DNA from: Cellulosimicrobium cellulans
GTDB lineage: Bacteria; Actinomycetota; Actinomycetes; Actinomycetales; Cellulomonadaceae
NCBI RefSeq assembly: GCF_024124905.1
Contig: NZ_JAMXST010000006.1
Coordinates: forward strand, 62,001 to 126,000
Direction of reading: 5' to 3'
Length of the DNA stretch: 64,000 bases
A program made the position numbers and the translations under genes. Shown in pieces: positions 1 to 7,420 of the stretch (positions within the stretch are counted from its first letter, which is position 1; each line of letters starts with the position of its first letter). Below the pieces are notes generated by a model. That model did not search any database. It had not been told where the DNA came from and worked only from the letters and a program-made list of their open reading frames with translations.

Positions 1-357
1 GCGCGCGCGTACGTCGAGGGCATGCTGTGCGGCCTCGCGGACGGGCTCGACGCGCTGCGGGCGCTCGGCGTCCGGGTCGAGCGCGTGCAGCTCATCGGCG
101 GCGGCGCGCAGTCCGAGGCGGTCCGGCGCATCGCGCCGCAGGTCCTGGGCCTGCCCGTCACGGTCCCCGAGCCGGGCGAGTACGTGGCCGACGGCGCCGC
201 GCGCCAGGCCGCGTGGGTCCTCGCCGCGCACGAGGCGGGCGGCTCCAGGGAGGACGTCGCGCCGCCCTCCTGGGCCGCGTCGTCGGCCACGGTGGTCGAG
301 GCCGACCCGGTCCCGGCGATCCGCGACCAGTACGCGGCGGTCCGCGACCTCGTCTGA
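1..357 (+). CDS. xylB: Xylulokinase, C-terminal part (5' end outside window)
   Basis: This is the last ~118 codons of a FGGY-family sugar kinase, read in frame from base 1 to TGA at 355-357. The segment [12 protein letters not shown], then LGLPV and the [13 protein letters not shown] stretch, matches the C-terminal ATP-binding part of actinobacterial xylulokinases, where an Ala-rich helix follows the GGG(A/G) turn. Xylulokinase phosphorylates D-xylulose to xylulose 5-phosphate in the cytoplasm. The N-terminal sugar-binding domain lies outside the window, so the sugar specificity (xylulose rather than glycerol or ribulose) rests on the C-terminal similarity alone. A strong hairpin terminator follows 20 nt downstream. 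The pentose-utilization theme recurs at 22-64 kb. Confidence 0.85.
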   Translation, partial: ARAYVEGMLCGLADGLDALRALGVRVERVQLIGGGAQSEAVRRIAPQVLGLPVTVPEPGEYVADGAARQAAWVLAAHEAGGSREDVAPPSWAASSATVVEADPVPAIRDQYAAVRDLV

Positions 358-377
358 CACGACCTCGTGACAGCAGG

Positions 378-413
378 GAAGGGCCCGGCCCCCGTGAGGG
401 GGTCGGGCCCTTC
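378..413 (+). terminator. Hairpin terminator after xylulokinase
   Basis: Arms 378-393 and 398-413 pair over 16 bp (one G-T wobble) around a GTGA loop. There is no long T tract, as is usual in GC-rich actinobacteria. It lies between the end of xylB and the convergent small gene at 442-774 and could serve both. Confidence 0.7.
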
Positions 414-441
414 GTGCGCCCACGACGCGGGGCGGGAGCGG

Positions 442-774
442 TCAGAGCACGCGGACGACGGGGCCCGTCACTCCGGCCTTGCGGCCCACCGCGGCGGCGC
501 CGGTCACGCCCCAGACCGGGCCCTCGATCGTCACCGACGCGACGCTCGTCGTGGAGACCGAGCGGTTGAGGTTCATCCCGTAGGCGGAGCCGTAGACCTC
601 GAGCAGGACCCAGTCGCACGTGCCCGCGCTGACGGTGAAGACGTTCCCGGTCCGGGTCACGTCGAACGAGCACACGCCGCCGTCGTAGGGGGTCGCGCTC
701 GCCGAGGGCGCGATCGCGACGGCGGCCGCAGCGAGGGCGGAGACGGCCAGGGTGCGCAGTCGGATGGTTCGCAT
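442..774 (-). CDS. Small secreted protein of unknown function
   Basis: A protein of 110 residues. I place the start at the ATG at 774 because AAAGGAG lies just upstream; an in-frame start at 819 would put 15 unlikely residues before the signal peptide. Residues 1-28 form a classical signal peptide: MRTIRLR basic end, Ala-rich core, and SASA before the mature TPYDGG. The mature part is about 80 residues with only two cysteines (GGVCSF and TCDWV), which could form one disulfide, and ends in a Gly/Val-rich stretch. I recognise no family. It is probably exported as a small beta-rich protein. It is monocistronic and converges on xylB. Confidence 0.65.
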   Translation of the reverse strand: MRTIRLRTLAVSALAAAAVAIAPSASATPYDGGVCSFDVTRTGNVFTVSAGTCDWVLLEVYGSAYGMNLNRSVSTTSVASVTIEGPVWGVTGAAAVGRKAGVTGPVVRVL

Positions 775-894
775 GGAGCTCCTTTGCTCAGGTGTGGGGG
801 CCGGGATCGGCTCGGCCACAGTTCACCGTGGCGCGGCCCTGCCAGCAACTCGTGGACTACGTAACTTTGACCTCCAGCAGGTACGTGCTTTCCC

Positions 895-1431
895 TTACGC
901 GCCGCCGGCGAAGCCCGTCTGCCGCCACGCCTCGTAGACGGCGATCGACGCCGCGTTGGTGAGGTTGAGCGAGCGGCGCCCGGGCAGCATGGGGATCTTG
1001 AGCTGGTCCGTGATCCGCTCGTGGGCGAGCACGTCGGCGGGCAGACCCGTCGGCTCGGGGCCGAACAGCAGGACGTCGTCCGGCCGGTAGGTGACGTCCG
1101 TGAACGACGTCGTCGCGCGCGTCGTGAACGCGAAGACCCGGCCGGGGAGGGTCGCGAGCGCGGCGTCCAGGTCCGCGTGCACCTCGACGGCCGCGAGGTC
1201 GTGGTAGTCGAGGCCCGCGCGGCGCAGCCTGGGCTCGTCGAGGTCGAACCCGAGCGGCTCGACGAGGTGCAGACGCGCCCCGGTCACCGCCGCGAGGCGG
1301 ATCGCGTTGCCCGTGTTGCCGGGGATGCGCGGCTCGTGGAACACCACGTGGGGCAGGGTCGACGGCGATCGGGCGGCCGGGTCGGCGACGTGCGGCCGCC
1401 AGTCGGTGCGGGGGTCGGGGGTCTCGTTCAC
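895..1431 (-). CDS. trmL: tRNA (cytidine(34)-2'-O)-methyltransferase
   Basis: A SpoU/TrmD (SPOUT) family methyltransferase of 178 residues that adds a 2'-O-methyl group to the wobble base of tRNA-Leu isoacceptors using S-adenosylmethionine. The family signatures are visible: PRIPGNTGNAIRL near the N-terminus (motif 1), LLFGPEPTGLP (motif 2) and MLPGRRSLNLTNAASIAVYEAWRQ (motif 3, forming the knot that binds SAM). The length fits a minimal TrmL. The start is GTG at 1431; a -10-like GAGAAT lies exactly 6 nt before it, suggesting a leaderless message. It lies 25 nt downstream of the sigma-factor gene on the same strand and may also be read from it. Confidence 0.9.
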   Translation of the reverse strand: MNETPDPRTDWRPHVADPAARSPSTLPHVVFHEPRIPGNTGNAIRLAAVTGARLHLVEPLGFDLDEPRLRRAGLDYHDLAAVEVHADLDAALATLPGRVFAFTTRATTSFTDVTYRPDDVLLFGPEPTGLPADVLAHERITDQLKIPMLPGRRSLNLTNAASIAVYEAWRQTGFAGGA

Positions 1432-1456
1432 GCACCGATTCTCGCAGCGTCGCGCG

Positions 1457-2803
1457 TCACGCCCCGAGCGCGGCGGCCTTGCGGCGCAGCAGGTCCTGCT
1501 CGCGCGCGTTCGGGCACAGCCGCACCGCGAGCTCGTACTCCGCGCGCGCCTCCTCGACGCGGCCGAGGCGGCCGAGCAGCTCGGCGCGCACGCTCGGCAG
1601 GAGGTGGAACCCGGGCAGACGGTCGGTCGCGACGAGCTCGTCGACGATCCGCAGCGCCGGCGCCGGGCCGTGCGCCATCGCGACGGCCACGGCCCGGTTG
1701 AGCTCCACGACGGGCGACGGCGCGAGCCGTCCCAGCGCCTCGTAGAGGAGGACGACGCGGTCCCAGTCCGTCTCCTCGACCGACGCGGCGACCGCGTGGC
1801 ACTCGGCGATCGCGGCCTGGAGGCCGTAGGCGCCGCGCCCGTGACCGGGCGACCCGACCGCGTCGGCGCGGGCCAGCGCCGCGCGACCGCGCCGGATCGC
1901 GGACCGGTCCCAGCGCCGTCGGTCCTGGTCCGCGAGCAGCACGGGGTCGCCGTCGGGCGTGGTGCGGGCGGGGAACCGCGCGGCGGTGAGCTCGAGGAGC
2001 GCGACGAGCGAGTGGGCCTCGTGCTCGTCCGGGACCAGTCCGGCGAGGACGCGCGCGAGCCGGAGCGCCTCGTGCGCGAGGTCGGGGCGCAGCCAGTCCT
2101 CGCCGGTCGTGGCCGTGGACCCCTCCGTGAAGATCACGTACAGCACGTGGAGCACGGAGCCCAGGCGCTCGCGCCGCTCGTCGGCCGGCGGCACGCCGAA
2201 CGGCACGCCGGCCGCGGCCAGGGTCTTCTTGGCGCGTGTGATGCGGGCCTGGACCGTCGCCGTCGGCACGAGGAACGCGCGCGCGACCTCGTCGCTCGAG
2301 AGGCCCCCGACCACGCGCAGGGTGAGCGCGACGCGCGCCTCCGGCGAGAGCACCGGGTGGCACGCGACGAACATCAGGGCGAGCACGTCGTCGTCGACCT
2401 GGTCCGGGTCCCAGAGCAGGTCGGTGCCTGCGCCGTCCGCGGGGCCCGACGGCGGGCCGCCGGTGACGACGGCGCCCTCGCCCAGTCCGTGGGCGAGCGC
2501 CGCGTAGCGCTCGTCGAGGGCGGCACGACGGCGGAACGCGTCGATCGCGCGGCGCCTGCCGACCGTGAGGAGCCAGCCCGAGGGGTGGCGCGGCACGCCG
2601 TCGCGGGGCCAGGCGACGAGCGCCTCGGCGAGCGCCTCCTGCGCGAGGTCCTCGGCGAGCGCGAAGTCGCCGGTGTACCGCGCGAGCGCCCCCACGATCC
2701 GTGCGGACTCGATGCGCCACACGGCCTCGACCGCGCGCCGGCCCGGGTCGGCCTCCTGGCTCTGGCCGACACCCGGACCGGCGCCCGTGCCGGGTGCGCT
2801 CAC
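1457..2803 (-). CDS. ECF42-type RNA polymerase sigma factor with C-terminal extension
   Basis: A sigma-70-like factor of 448 residues. The region-2 core (ALARYTGDFALAEDLAQEALAEAL, then GWLLTVGRRRAIDAFRRR) is near residues 25-85 and region 4 (GGLSSDEVARAFLVPTATVQARITRAKKTLA) near 140-180. The remaining ~250 residues are a helical, TPR-like extension (CHAVAASVEETDWDRVVLLYEALG, VELNRAVAVAMAHGPAPAL). This layout is typical of the ECF42 group. The gene starts at GTG 2803, whose GTGA overlaps the stop of the DGPF-protein gene, so the two are translationally coupled. ECF42 factors are known to be encoded with DGPF proteins and to control their expression. No anti-sigma factor is present, as is normal for this group. 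Confidence 0.9.
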   Translation of the reverse strand: MSAPGTGAGPGVGQSQEADPGRRAVEAVWRIESARIVGALARYTGDFALAEDLAQEALAEALVAWPRDGVPRHPSGWLLTVGRRRAIDAFRRRAALDERYAALAHGLGEGAVVTGGPPSGPADGAGTDLLWDPDQVDDDVLALMFVACHPVLSPEARVALTLRVVGGLSSDEVARAFLVPTATVQARITRAKKTLAAAGVPFGVPPADERRERLGSVLHVLYVIFTEGSTATTGEDWLRPDLAHEALRLARVLAGLVPDEHEAHSLVALLELTAARFPARTTPDGDPVLLADQDRRRWDRSAIRRGRAALARADAVGSPGHGRGAYGLQAAIAECHAVAASVEETDWDRVVLLYEALGRLAPSPVVELNRAVAVAMAHGPAPALRIVDELVATDRLPGFHLLPSVRAELLGRLGRVEEARAEYELAVRLCPNAREQDLLRRKAAALGA

Positions 2804-3219
2804 AGCTGGCCGGTCGCCTCGCGCCACGCCCGCTCCTTGCGGATCCACTCGTTGTCCTGCGGGAACTCGTCGATCGTCGTGACGCGGCGGACCTCGACCT
2901 TGGCCCCGGGGCCGGAGTACGGGAGCCGCTTGGCCCACTCGACGGCCTCCTCCTTCGACGCGACGTCGAGGACGTAGTAGCCGCCGAACAGCTCCTTGGT
3001 CTCCCCGTACGGGCCGTCGGTCACGACGGGCACGTCGGACGAGAGGTCGACGACCACGCCCTGCGCGGCGTCGTCCAGACCCTCGGCCGCGAGCAGGACG
3101 CCCGCCCGGATCAGCTCGTCGTTGAACCGCCCGACGGTCTCGAGCATCTCGTCGAACGAGACGTCCTCGAACGCCGCCTGGCTCTCGTCGCTGCCACGCA
3201 TGATGAGCATGTACTTCAT
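2800..3219 (-). CDS. DGPF/YCII-related protein linked to ECF42 sigma factor
   Basis: A protein of 139 residues. It starts at ATG 3219 with an AGGAG Shine-Dalgarno site upstream. The MKYMLIMRGSDE start, the VVTDGPYGETKELFGGYYVLDV motif near residues 80-100 (the DGPF signature, here DGPY) and a Glu-rich C-terminal half place it in the YCII-like ferredoxin-fold family. These proteins accompany ECF42 sigma factors; their biochemical role is unclear. The stop codon overlaps the sigma-factor start by 4 nt, so the two form one operon. Confidence 0.85.
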   Translation of the reverse strand: MKYMLIMRGSDESQAAFEDVSFDEMLETVGRFNDELIRAGVLLAAEGLDDAAQGVVVDLSSDVPVVTDGPYGETKELFGGYYVLDVASKEEAVEWAKRLPYSGPGAKVEVRRVTTIDEFPQDNEWIRKERAWREATGQL

Positions 3220-3266
3220 CGTCGTCTCCTGGTGTCGGCGGGCCGGACCTCCCGACCCTCTCATCC

Positions 3267-4184
3267 TCAGGTCGAACGGGAACCCGCGGGATCGACACGT
3301 GCGCCCACGACGTCCCGGAGGGTGTCGAGGACGGCCCGGGCCGGGGGCGTGCCCACGACGGCGTCGCGCAGCACGGCGTGGATCGAGCGCACGGGAGCCG
3401 GCCGGACGACGGGGACGGCGACGAGCCCGGGCGGCAGGTGCGCGGCGCCGAGCGCGGGCAGGACCGTGACGCCGACCCCGGCCCCGACGAACGCGATCGC
3501 CGTGGGGTAGTCGTGCGCCTCGACGTGGAAGGGCGGGCTGAACCCGGCGGCCATGCACGCCTCGACGAGGTTGCGGCGGCACCAGCCGCGCGCGAAGTCG
3601 TTGTCGACCCAGCGCTCGCCGCGCAGCTCGACGAGCTCGACCTCGTCGCGGTGCACCAGGGGGTGGTCGTCGCGCAGCACGACGACGTACGGGTCGTCGA
3701 GCAGGTGGTACGCGCGGAAGCCGCCGCCGGGGTCGAACCCGCGCGGCGCGACCACGAGCTGGACGTCGGCCCGCGAGTCGGGGTCGTCCGGGATGGTCTC
3801 GCTCAGCTCCAGGTCGAGGCGGACGCCGGGGAAGTCGGTCGTGAGCCGGCGCACGACGTGCGGCAGCCACGCGGCGCCCACGGAGGCGAAGTAGGCGAGG
3901 GAGAGCGAGCCGGTCCGTCCCGCGCGCAGGTCCGCGACGACGGCCTCCGCCTCGCCGAGGCGCGCGAGCACGCCGTCGGCCTGGGCGGCGAGCGCGAGCC
4001 CCGACGCGGTGGGCCGCACGCCGCGGCCCGCGCGTTCGAGGAGCGTCAGGCCCGTCTCGCGCTGCAGCGCGGCGACGTGCTGGCTCACGGCCGACGGCGT
4101 GTACCCGAGCGCGGTCGCGGCGGCCTGGACCGAACCGCTCGCGACGACGGAGCGGAAGATGCGCAGGCGGTGGACGTCGAGCAT
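3267..4184 (-). CDS. LysR family transcriptional regulator
   Basis: A protein of 305 residues. The N-terminal winged helix-turn-helix (MLDVHRLRIFRSVVASGS, AAATALGYTPSAVSQHVAALQRETG, LLERAGRGVRPTASG) is followed by a two-lobed effector domain (from about residue 90) with the usual PGVRLDLEL and GAGVGVTVLPALG segments. It is transcribed divergently from the EamA-type transporter gene, 58 nt away. LysR regulators commonly control the divergent neighbour, so it probably regulates that exporter in response to the exported metabolite. TAGCGT lies exactly 6 nt before the ATG, and GGAGGG directly abuts it, so the message is probably leaderless. Confidence 0.9.
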   Translation of the reverse strand: MLDVHRLRIFRSVVASGSVQAAATALGYTPSAVSQHVAALQRETGLTLLERAGRGVRPTASGLALAAQADGVLARLGEAEAVVADLRAGRTGSLSLAYFASVGAAWLPHVVRRLTTDFPGVRLDLELSETIPDDPDSRADVQLVVAPRGFDPGGGFRAYHLLDDPYVVVLRDDHPLVHRDEVELVELRGERWVDNDFARGWCRRNLVEACMAAGFSPPFHVEAHDYPTAIAFVGAGVGVTVLPALGAAHLPPGLVAVPVVRPAPVRSIHAVLRDAVVGTPPARAVLDTLRDVVGARVDPAGSRST

Positions 4185-4242
4185 CCCTCCACGCTACAGC
4201 GAGACTGAATCGAGCGGAAGGAACACGTGCTGGTGCTGAACG

Positions 4243-5268
4243 GTGGGGCGCGCGACCATCGAGGACGTGACCGCACCCGAGACCGCAGCCCCGTCCGTCG
4301 TCTCCGCCGCGCCGGCCGGCGGCCCGCCCGCGGCAGCCCCCGCCGCCGCGTCCGGACGCCGCGGCGCCGCCCTCGTCGTCGCGGCCGTCGCCGTCACCGT
4401 GGTCCTGTGGGCCTCGGCGTTCATCGGCGTGCGCGCCGCCGGGCACGACTACGACCCCGGCGCGCTCGCGCTCGGCCGCCAGCTCGCGGGCAGCATCGGG
4501 CTGACCGTGATCGTCGCCGTGCGGTGGATGCGCAGCGGGCACCGGCCCGTGCTCCCGCGGGGCAGGGTGCTCGTGGGCGTCCTCGCGTGGGGCGTGGGGT
4601 GGTTCAGCCTCTACAACCTCGCGCTCAACGCCGCCGAGCGTCACCTCGACGCGGGCACGACGGCGCTGCTCGTCAACGTCGCGCCCGTCCTCGTCGCGGT
4701 CCTCGCCGGCGTCCTGCTCGGCGAGGGCTTCCCGCGCCGCCTGCTCGTGGGCATGGCCGCGGCGTTCGCCGGGGTCGCGGTCATCGCGGCGGCGACGTCG
4801 TCGGGTGAGCGCGACGTGCTGGGCGTCGCCCTCGGGCTCACGGCCGCCGTCCTCTACGCCGCGGGTGCGACGTCGCAGAAGCGGCTCCTCGCGCGCGTGG
4901 ACGCGCTGACCATGACGTGGGTCGGGTGTCTCGCGGGCACCGCCGCCCTCCTGCCGTTCGCCCCGGCGCTCGCAGCCGACGCCGCCACCGCGCCGTCGTC
5001 GTCGACGTGGGCGGTCGTGCTGCTCGGGCTCGGCCCGACCGCCGTCGCGTTCACGACCTGGGGCTACGCGCTCTCGCGGCTCGGCGCGGGCCGCGCCGCG
5101 GCGACGACGTACCTCGTCCCGCCGCTCGTCGTCGTGCTGTCCTGGCTCGTGCTCGCCGAGGTCCCCGCGGTCGTCACCCTCGCCGGTGGCGCGCTGTGCC
5201 TCGCCGGGGTCGCGGTCGCGACGCTGCCCGGCCGTCCCCGCAGACCGGGCTCCGTCGCGCGGGGCTGA
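4243..5268 (+). CDS. EamA/DMT-family membrane transporter
   Basis: A protein of about 341 residues. After a Pro/Ala-rich, probably disordered start of ~40 residues come ten predicted membrane helices in two EamA repeats (first from LVVAAVAVTVVLWASAFIG, second from LGVALGLTAAVLYAAGATSQKRLL). WASAFIGVRAAG and the ALNAAERHLDAGTTALLVNVAPVLVA stretch are typical of the drug/metabolite transporter superfamily, which mostly exports small metabolites. The start is uncertain: GTG 4243 is the longest frame, and GTG 4267 is an alternative with GAGG close upstream. The substrate cannot be read from sequence. It is divergent from the LysR gene, its likely regulator. Confidence 0.85.
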   Translation: MGRATIEDVTAPETAAPSVVSAAPAGGPPAAAPAAASGRRGAALVVAAVAVTVVLWASAFIGVRAAGHDYDPGALALGRQLAGSIGLTVIVAVRWMRSGHRPVLPRGRVLVGVLAWGVGWFSLYNLALNAAERHLDAGTTALLVNVAPVLVAVLAGVLLGEGFPRRLLVGMAAAFAGVAVIAAATSSGERDVLGVALGLTAAVLYAAGATSQKRLLARVDALTMTWVGCLAGTAALLPFAPALAADAATAPSSSTWAVVLLGLGPTAVAFTTWGYALSRLGAGRAAATTYLVPPLVVVLSWLVLAEVPAVVTLAGGALCLAGVAVATLPGRPRRPGSVARG

Positions 5269-5300
5269 CCCGGGGCTCCGTTCCCGCGGGACCCGCGGCG

Positions 5301-5461
5301 TAGGGTGGACGCATGATCACGCAGAGCTGGTGGTGGCTGCCCCCGCAGCCGTGACCAGTCCTGCCCCCGTCCCGAGCTGCGCGCCGCAGCCGGGACGTCG
5401 TCACGTCCGGGCCCACCCGACCGGGACGCGGCGCGCGGCTCCCCGCCGAAGGAGAGCCACC
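5301..5461 (+). promoter_or_regulatory. Tryptophan attenuator/leader region of trpS
   Basis: TAGGGT at 5301-5306 is a good -10 box and lies 6 nt before the leader-peptide ATG, so the transcript probably starts at the leader itself. After the leader peptide a 12-bp hairpin (5369-5381 with 5385-5396, one bulged A) is present. Its 3' arm overlaps an alternative pairing of GGACGT 5393-5398 with ACGTCC 5403-5408. That in turn excludes a third pairing of CGTCC 5404-5408 with GGACG 5424-5428. GGCTC at 5437-5441 can also pair with GAGCC covering the trpS Shine-Dalgarno region. Ribosome stalling at the Trp codons could select between these structures. The pairings are seen in sequence; the control is inferred. 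Confidence 0.7.
5313..5354 (+). CDS. trpL: Trp leader peptide (13 residues, three consecutive Trp codons)
   Basis: A tiny open frame reading MITQSWWWLPPQP and ending in TGA at 5352-5354. Three TGG codons in a row at 5328-5336 would be very unlikely by chance. Its place 107 nt before trpS, directly after a -10 box, is what an attenuation leader needs: when charged tRNA-Trp is scarce, the ribosome stalls at the Trp run and changes folding of the downstream RNA. Comparable Trp-rich leaders are known upstream of trp genes in actinobacteria. Confidence 0.8.
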   Translation: MITQSWWWLPPQP

Positions 5462-6589
5462 ATGACCACGACCCTCGCCCCCGCCGGGGCGACCCGCCCC
5501 GCGGACGGAGCCACGCCGTCGTCGACCGCGTCCGTCGCCGCCGCGCGCGAGCGGTCCGCGCAGATCGAGGCCCGCCTCGCGACCGACCCGTCCGGGTACC
5601 GCGTCCTCACCGGCGACCGTCCGACCGGCGCGCTGCACCTCGGCCACTACCTCGGCACGCTCGCCAACCGCGTGCGGCTCCAGGACGACGGCGTGGAGGT
5701 CGTGCTCGTCGTCGCCGACTACCAGGTCATCACCGACCGCGACGACGCCGGCGACCTGCCCGCGACCGTGCGGGAGGTCGTGCTCGACTACCTCGCCGCA
5801 GGGATCGATCCCGCGCGCACGACGATCTTCGCGCACTCCGCGGTCCCGGCCCTCAACCAGCTCCTGCTGCCGTTCCTCAGTCTCGTCACGACGGCCGAGA
5901 TCGAGCGCAACCCGACCGTGAAGGCCGAGGCCGTCGCCGCCGCGGCCCGGCAGGGGCGGCCCATGAGCGGCCTGCTGTTCACCTACCCCGTGCACCAGGC
6001 CGCCGACATCCTGTTCTGCCACGGCAACCTCGTGCCCGGCGGGCAGGACCAGCTCCCGCACGTCGAGCTCACGCGGACGATCGCGCGCCGCTTCAACCAG
6101 CGCTACGCCGCCGCGCGGCCGTACTTCCCCGAGCCCGACGTGCTGCTCGCGCCCGCCCCCACCGTGCTCGGCACGGACGGGCGCAAGATGAGCAAGTCCG
6201 CCGGGAACGCGCTGGAGCTGCGCGACGACGTGGACGCCACCGCGCGCTTCGTCCGCCGCCACCGCACGGACTCCGAGCGACACGTCACGTACGAGCCCGA
6301 GCGCCGCCCGGAGGTCGCGAACCTCCTCACGCTCGGCGCGTTCGCGGCCGGGACGACGCCGGAGGCGCTCGCGGACGAGGTCGGCGCGGCGGGCGCGGGG
6401 CGGCTCAAGCAGGTGGTGACCGACGCGCTCGTCGAGCACCTGCGCCCCCTGCGGGCCCGACGCCGGGCCCTGGCCGCAGGCGACGGCCCCGACCCCCTCG
6501 GCGTGCTCCGCGAGGGCAACGCCCGCGCGAACGCGATCGCCGACCGCACCCTCGCCGACGTCCGCGACCTCATGGGCACGGCGTACTGA
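5462..6589 (+). CDS. trpS: Tryptophanyl-tRNA synthetase
   Basis: A class I aminoacyl-tRNA synthetase of 375 residues that charges tRNA-Trp. The Rossmann-fold signatures are clear: GALHLGHYLG (the HIGH motif, about residues 58-67) and GRKMSKSAGN (the KMSKS loop, about residues 240-250). The DILFCHGNLVPGGQDQLPHVELTR segment is the usual Trp-AMP binding region. The ATG at 5462 is chosen because AAGGAG lies 7 nt upstream; the first ~40 residues are an Ala/Thr-rich extension. It is preceded by a Trp-rich leader peptide and competing hairpins, suggesting induction by tryptophan starvation. It is followed by a very strong hairpin and ends convergent to the membrane-protein gene at 6698. Confidence 0.95.
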   Translation: MTTTLAPAGATRPADGATPSSTASVAAARERSAQIEARLATDPSGYRVLTGDRPTGALHLGHYLGTLANRVRLQDDGVEVVLVVADYQVITDRDDAGDLPATVREVVLDYLAAGIDPARTTIFAHSAVPALNQLLLPFLSLVTTAEIERNPTVKAEAVAAAARQGRPMSGLLFTYPVHQAADILFCHGNLVPGGQDQLPHVELTRTIARRFNQRYAAARPYFPEPDVLLAPAPTVLGTDGRKMSKSAGNALELRDDVDATARFVRRHRTDSERHVTYEPERRPEVANLLTLGAFAAGTTPEALADEVGAAGAGRLKQVVTDALVEHLRPLRARRRALAAGDGPDPLGVLREGNARANAIADRTLADVRDLMGTAY

Positions 6590-6611
6590 CGGCCACCCGT
6601 GCCGTGCCGGA

Positions 6612-6671
6612 CGATGCGCTCCGGTTCGAGTGCTGCACGCGGGAGTGCAGCGCTCGAACCGGGGCGCATCG
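6612..6671. terminator. Long bidirectional hairpin between convergent genes
   Basis: Arms 6612-6638 and 6645-6671 pair over all 27 positions (two G-T wobbles) around a 6-nt loop. It sits in the 108-nt gap between trpS and the convergent YrzE-like gene and can terminate transcription from both sides. It is much longer than needed for a terminator. Confidence 0.75.
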
Positions 6672-6697
6672 GTCGTGCCGACGATCTCCTCCCGGTG

Positions 6698-7420
6698 TTA
6701 GGCCTCCAGGCCGGCCCGGTCCACCCTGCGGTGGAAGCGCATGCCCGCGAGGCCGCCGAGGACGGCGCCGACGAGGCTCACCACGGCGGCCGCGACGAGG
6801 GCGATGACACCACCGGTCGTGAGGTCGCTCGTGCTCACCGGGATCTGGGGGAACGTGTTGAGCTGCGACAGCACGTTGTACCGACTTCCTGCCACGAGTC
6901 CCAGGAGGGCGAGCACGATCGCGACGACCACGGCCCACAGCCACACGGCGAGGCCCTGCTTCGCGCCGTCGAAGCGCGCCATGCGACCCGCGACGTAGCC
7001 GCCGCAGTAGTAGGCGACGAACAGCACGACGACCAGCACGATGCCGCCGACGATGCCGATCGTCTCGGCGTTCTCGCTCGCCTGGTCGACGACCTCCTGG
7101 GCATCGGTGGTACCGGAGAGGCCGAAGGCCGCGCCGGCGGCGGCGGCCAGGGCCGTGAGCAGGACGGCGGTCCCGGTGGCGGTGAGCCACCCGAAGAAGG
7201 CCGAGCCGATCTTGATGCCGCCGTACTCCTCCCTCTCGCGCGCCACGACGGCGTCACGGTCGCGGGCGAGGGACTCGTCCGTGCCGCGAGGGTCCGTGCC
7301 GCCACGATCTGTGCCGCGAGGATCTGTGTCGCGAGGATCTGTGCCGTGGGGGTCGGCGCCGCGGGGGCCGTGGCCCGGGCGGTCGTCCTGGGGCGGGGTC
7401 GCCCCGTAGCTCGTGCTCAT
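6698..7420 (-). CDS. Four-helix membrane protein with DPRGTD-repeat N-terminus
   Basis: A protein of 240 residues. Residues ~10-50 are a hydrophilic degenerate repeat of DPRGTD/DPHGTD units. Four membrane helices follow (FFGWLTATGTAVLLTALAA, IGIVGGIVLVVVLFVAYYCG, GLAVWLWAVVVAIVLALLG, GVIALVAAAVVSLVGAVLG). The GGYVAGRMARFDGAKQGL loop between helices 2 and 3 is typical of YrzE/TIGR04086-like proteins of unknown function. Its ATGA start overlaps the stop of the PRC-barrel gene, so the two are translationally coupled. Function unknown; an envelope or stress role is a guess from the partner. Confidence 0.75.
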   Translation of the reverse strand: MSTSYGATPPQDDRPGHGPRGADPHGTDPRDTDPRGTDRGGTDPRGTDESLARDRDAVVAREREEYGGIKIGSAFFGWLTATGTAVLLTALAAAAGAAFGLSGTTDAQEVVDQASENAETIGIVGGIVLVVVLFVAYYCGGYVAGRMARFDGAKQGLAVWLWAVVVAIVLALLGLVAGSRYNVLSQLNTFPQIPVSTSDLTTGGVIALVAAAVVSLVGAVLGGLAGMRFHRRVDRAGLEA

